31,826 bases of DNA from NCBI GenBank assembly GCA_049515555.1, contig JBEKTY010000093.1, forward strand, positions 1 through 31,826, given 5' to 3'. The stretch is from JBEKTY01 sp049515555 (GTDB lineage: Bacteria > Planctomycetota > Planctomycetia > Pirellulales > Thermoguttaceae). A program made the position numbers and the translations under genes. Numbering within the stretch: the stretch's first letter is position 1; each line of letters begins with the position of its first letter. The notes under the pieces are model-generated. The model ran no database searches. It was given only the letters and a program-made list of their open reading frames with translations, and was not told the origin of the DNA. Below are positions 30,410 through 31,826 of this stretch, piece by piece.

Positions 30410-31579
30410 GTGACACACGGAAAGTTCTTATTCACCAGCGAGTCCGTGAGCATGGGGCATCCCGACAAGCTGGCCGACCAGATTTCTGACGGCGTGCTGG
30501 ACGCGCTGATCACCCAGGACCCCTACAGTCGAGTGGCGTGCGAGACCATCGTAACTACTGGAATGGCGCTGATTGCCGGTGAAATCACGACCAAGGCCGT
30601 GATCGACTATCCGGAGGTCGTCCGGCAGGTGATCCGGGATGTGGGCTACACCGACGACCTGCACGGCATAGCGGCCGATTCCTGCGCGGTCCTGCTGGCC
30701 CTGGACCGGCAGAGCCCGGACATCGCCTTGGGTGTGAACGAGGACACGGCCAAGGGGAAGGAGATCGGGGCGGGCGACCAGGGGATGATGTTTGGATATG
30801 CCTGCCACGACACGCCCGAGCTGATGCCGCTGCCGATCGCCCTGGCCCACCGCATCCTGGCCCGCCTGACGGCCGCCCGATTCGCCAAGGAGGTGCCCTG
30901 GCTGCGGCCCGACAGCAAGAGCCAGGTAACGGTCGAGTTCTGCGGCGGCAAGCCGGTGCGGATCGACACGGTGGTGGTTTCCACGCAGCACGGCCCGGAG
31001 GTGGCACAGGCGGAGATCCGCGAATATGTCATCGAGCAGGTCGTCAGTCGCGTGCTGCCGCCGGAGCTGGCCAACGGGGCGATCACCTATTACGTGAACC
31101 CCACGGGTCGGTTCGTAGTGGGCGGGCCGCACGGCGATTGCGGGCTGACCGGCCGGAAGATCATCGTCGACACCTACGGCGGCTGGGCCCGGCACGGCGG
31201 CGGGGCGTTCAGCGGCAAGGACCCCACCAAGGTCGATCGCAGCGCCGCTTACATGGCCCGCCACGTGGCCAAGAACCTGGTGGCCGCCGGCCTGGCCGAC
31301 CGCTGCGAGATCCAACTGGCCTATGCCATCGGCGTGTCCGATCCGGTGAGCATCCGGGTGGATACCGAGGGGAGCGGCAAGCTGCCCGAGGAGCGGCTCT
31401 GCGCGCTGGTCCGGGAGTGCTTCCCGCTCACGCCCAGCGGTATCATCCGCTACCTGGATTTGCGGCGGCCGATCTACCGCCGGACGGCCTCGGGCGGCCA
31501 CTTCGGCCGCAGCGAACCGGAGTTCACCTGGGAGAAGACCGACCGCGCCGCCGAGTTGGCCAAGGCGGCCGGAGTGTAG
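30410..31579 (+). CDS. metK: S-adenosylmethionine synthetase
   Basis: MetK makes S-adenosylmethionine from methionine and ATP. The GTG at 30410 has AGGAGG (30396-30401) upstream; the frame is open far back over the LamG gene. 389 aa, with SVSMGHPDKLADQISDG, GAGDQGMMFGYA (methionine-site loop), and GPHGDCGLTGRKIIVDTYGG with KDPTKVDRSAAYMAR. It is divergent from the LamG gene. The TAG is directly followed by an octamer array. Confidence 0.96.
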   Translation: MTHGKFLFTSESVSMGHPDKLADQISDGVLDALITQDPYSRVACETIVTTGMALIAGEITTKAVIDYPEVVRQVIRDVGYTDDLHGIAADSCAVLLALDRQSPDIALGVNEDTAKGKEIGAGDQGMMFGYACHDTPELMPLPIALAHRILARLTAARFAKEVPWLRPDSKSQVTVEFCGGKPVRIDTVVVSTQHGPEVAQAEIREYVIEQVVSRVLPPELANGAITYYVNPTGRFVVGGPHGDCGLTGRKIIVDTYGGWARHGGGAFSGKDPTKVDRSAAYMARHVAKNLVAAGLADRCEIQLAYAIGVSDPVSIRVDTEGSGKLPEERLCALVRECFPLTPSGIIRYLDLRRPIYRRTASGGHFGRSEPEFTWEKTDRAAELAKAAGV

Positions 31580-31643
31580 GGGCGAGGGGATAAGGGGTTG
31601 AGGGGTTGAGGGGATAAGGGGATAAGGGATTTAGGGAATAGCT
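31580..31643 (+). repeat. G-rich octamer array after metK
   Basis: GGGGATAA and GGGGTTGA units directly after the metK stop, ending in one GGGATTTA unit of the fabD-fabG type, which links the two array families. Confidence 0.85.
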
Positions 31644-31703
31644 GGAGGCTATTAGGCTCCGGAGGGTCGAGCAAGCGATGGCCGAACGCGGACAGCGAAA
31701 TGG

Positions 31704-31826
31704 CCCCCTCAACTCCTCATCCCCTTAACCCCTCAACCCCTTAACCCCTCAACCCCTCATCCCCTTATCCCCTTATCCCCTCAACCCCTTATCCCCTCAA
31801 CCCCTCATCCCCTCAACCCCTCATCC
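31704..31826. repeat. C-rich octamer array running off the window
   Basis: About fifteen CCCCTCAA, CCCCTTAT, CCCCTCAT and CCCCTTAA units to the last base. It is the inverted partner of 31580-31643, so the pair may form a hairpin of about 60 bp around a spacer that holds a degraded GGAGGCT palindrome. The array continues beyond the window. Confidence 0.9.

Overview
The window is GC-rich bacterial chromosome, most likely from a planctomycete of the Pirellulales/Thermoguttaceae type. Signs of this are a zinc-ribbon/DUF1559-type protein beginning with the 'SIHCTTC...CPKC' signature, a large LamG protein whose N-terminus reads 'DPYHKWLGIPPEEQPPDHY', split operons for conserved pathways, and many short interspersed palindromes. 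I found no rRNA, tRNA, CRISPR array, transposase or phage gene.

Layout. 1-630: a repeat copy and a small membrane-protein ORF that runs antisense into hisB. 544-3624 (minus): hisD-hisC-hisB, broken by heptamer arrays. 3884-7375 (plus): a 1163-aa zinc-ribbon/DUF1559/STN-like protein. 7382-8807 (plus): a perfect hairpin, a gene remnant, then an aromatic leader peptide and attenuator in front of aroF (DAHP synthase). 8898-12584 (minus): a polytopic glycosyltransferase-like protein, gcvH and gcvT. 12765-13789 (plus): an overlapping two-gene cassette whose second product carries a HEPN-type R-x4-H motif. 13793-15964 (minus): RNase R. 16204-18273 (plus): trpB-trpA. 18456-19587 (plus): DUF4160-DUF2442 pair and a small membrane protein. 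19632-20846 (minus): argG. 21016-26116 (plus): YihY-family protein, then rpmF, fabD, fabG, acpP, fabF. 26153-27241 (plus): secreted protein. 27371-30142 (minus): LamG protein. 30410-31579 (plus): metK.

The main discovery is the aroF leader at 7586-7722. A 24-codon ORF contains the uninterrupted run Phe-Phe-Trp-Tyr-Tyr-Phe. It is followed by four RNA segments that can form either an antiterminator or a T-tailed terminator just before the SD and ATG of DAHP synthase. This is the full logic of ribosome-mediated transcription attenuation, here sensing all three products of the shikimate pathway.

The second theme is a family of 7-9 bp tandem arrays, each locus with its own unit. They are often paired as inverted arms and sit exactly at gene boundaries: directly after or across stop codons, or directly before start codons. 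Other palindromic repeats are interspersed between and inside genes, some of them in frame.
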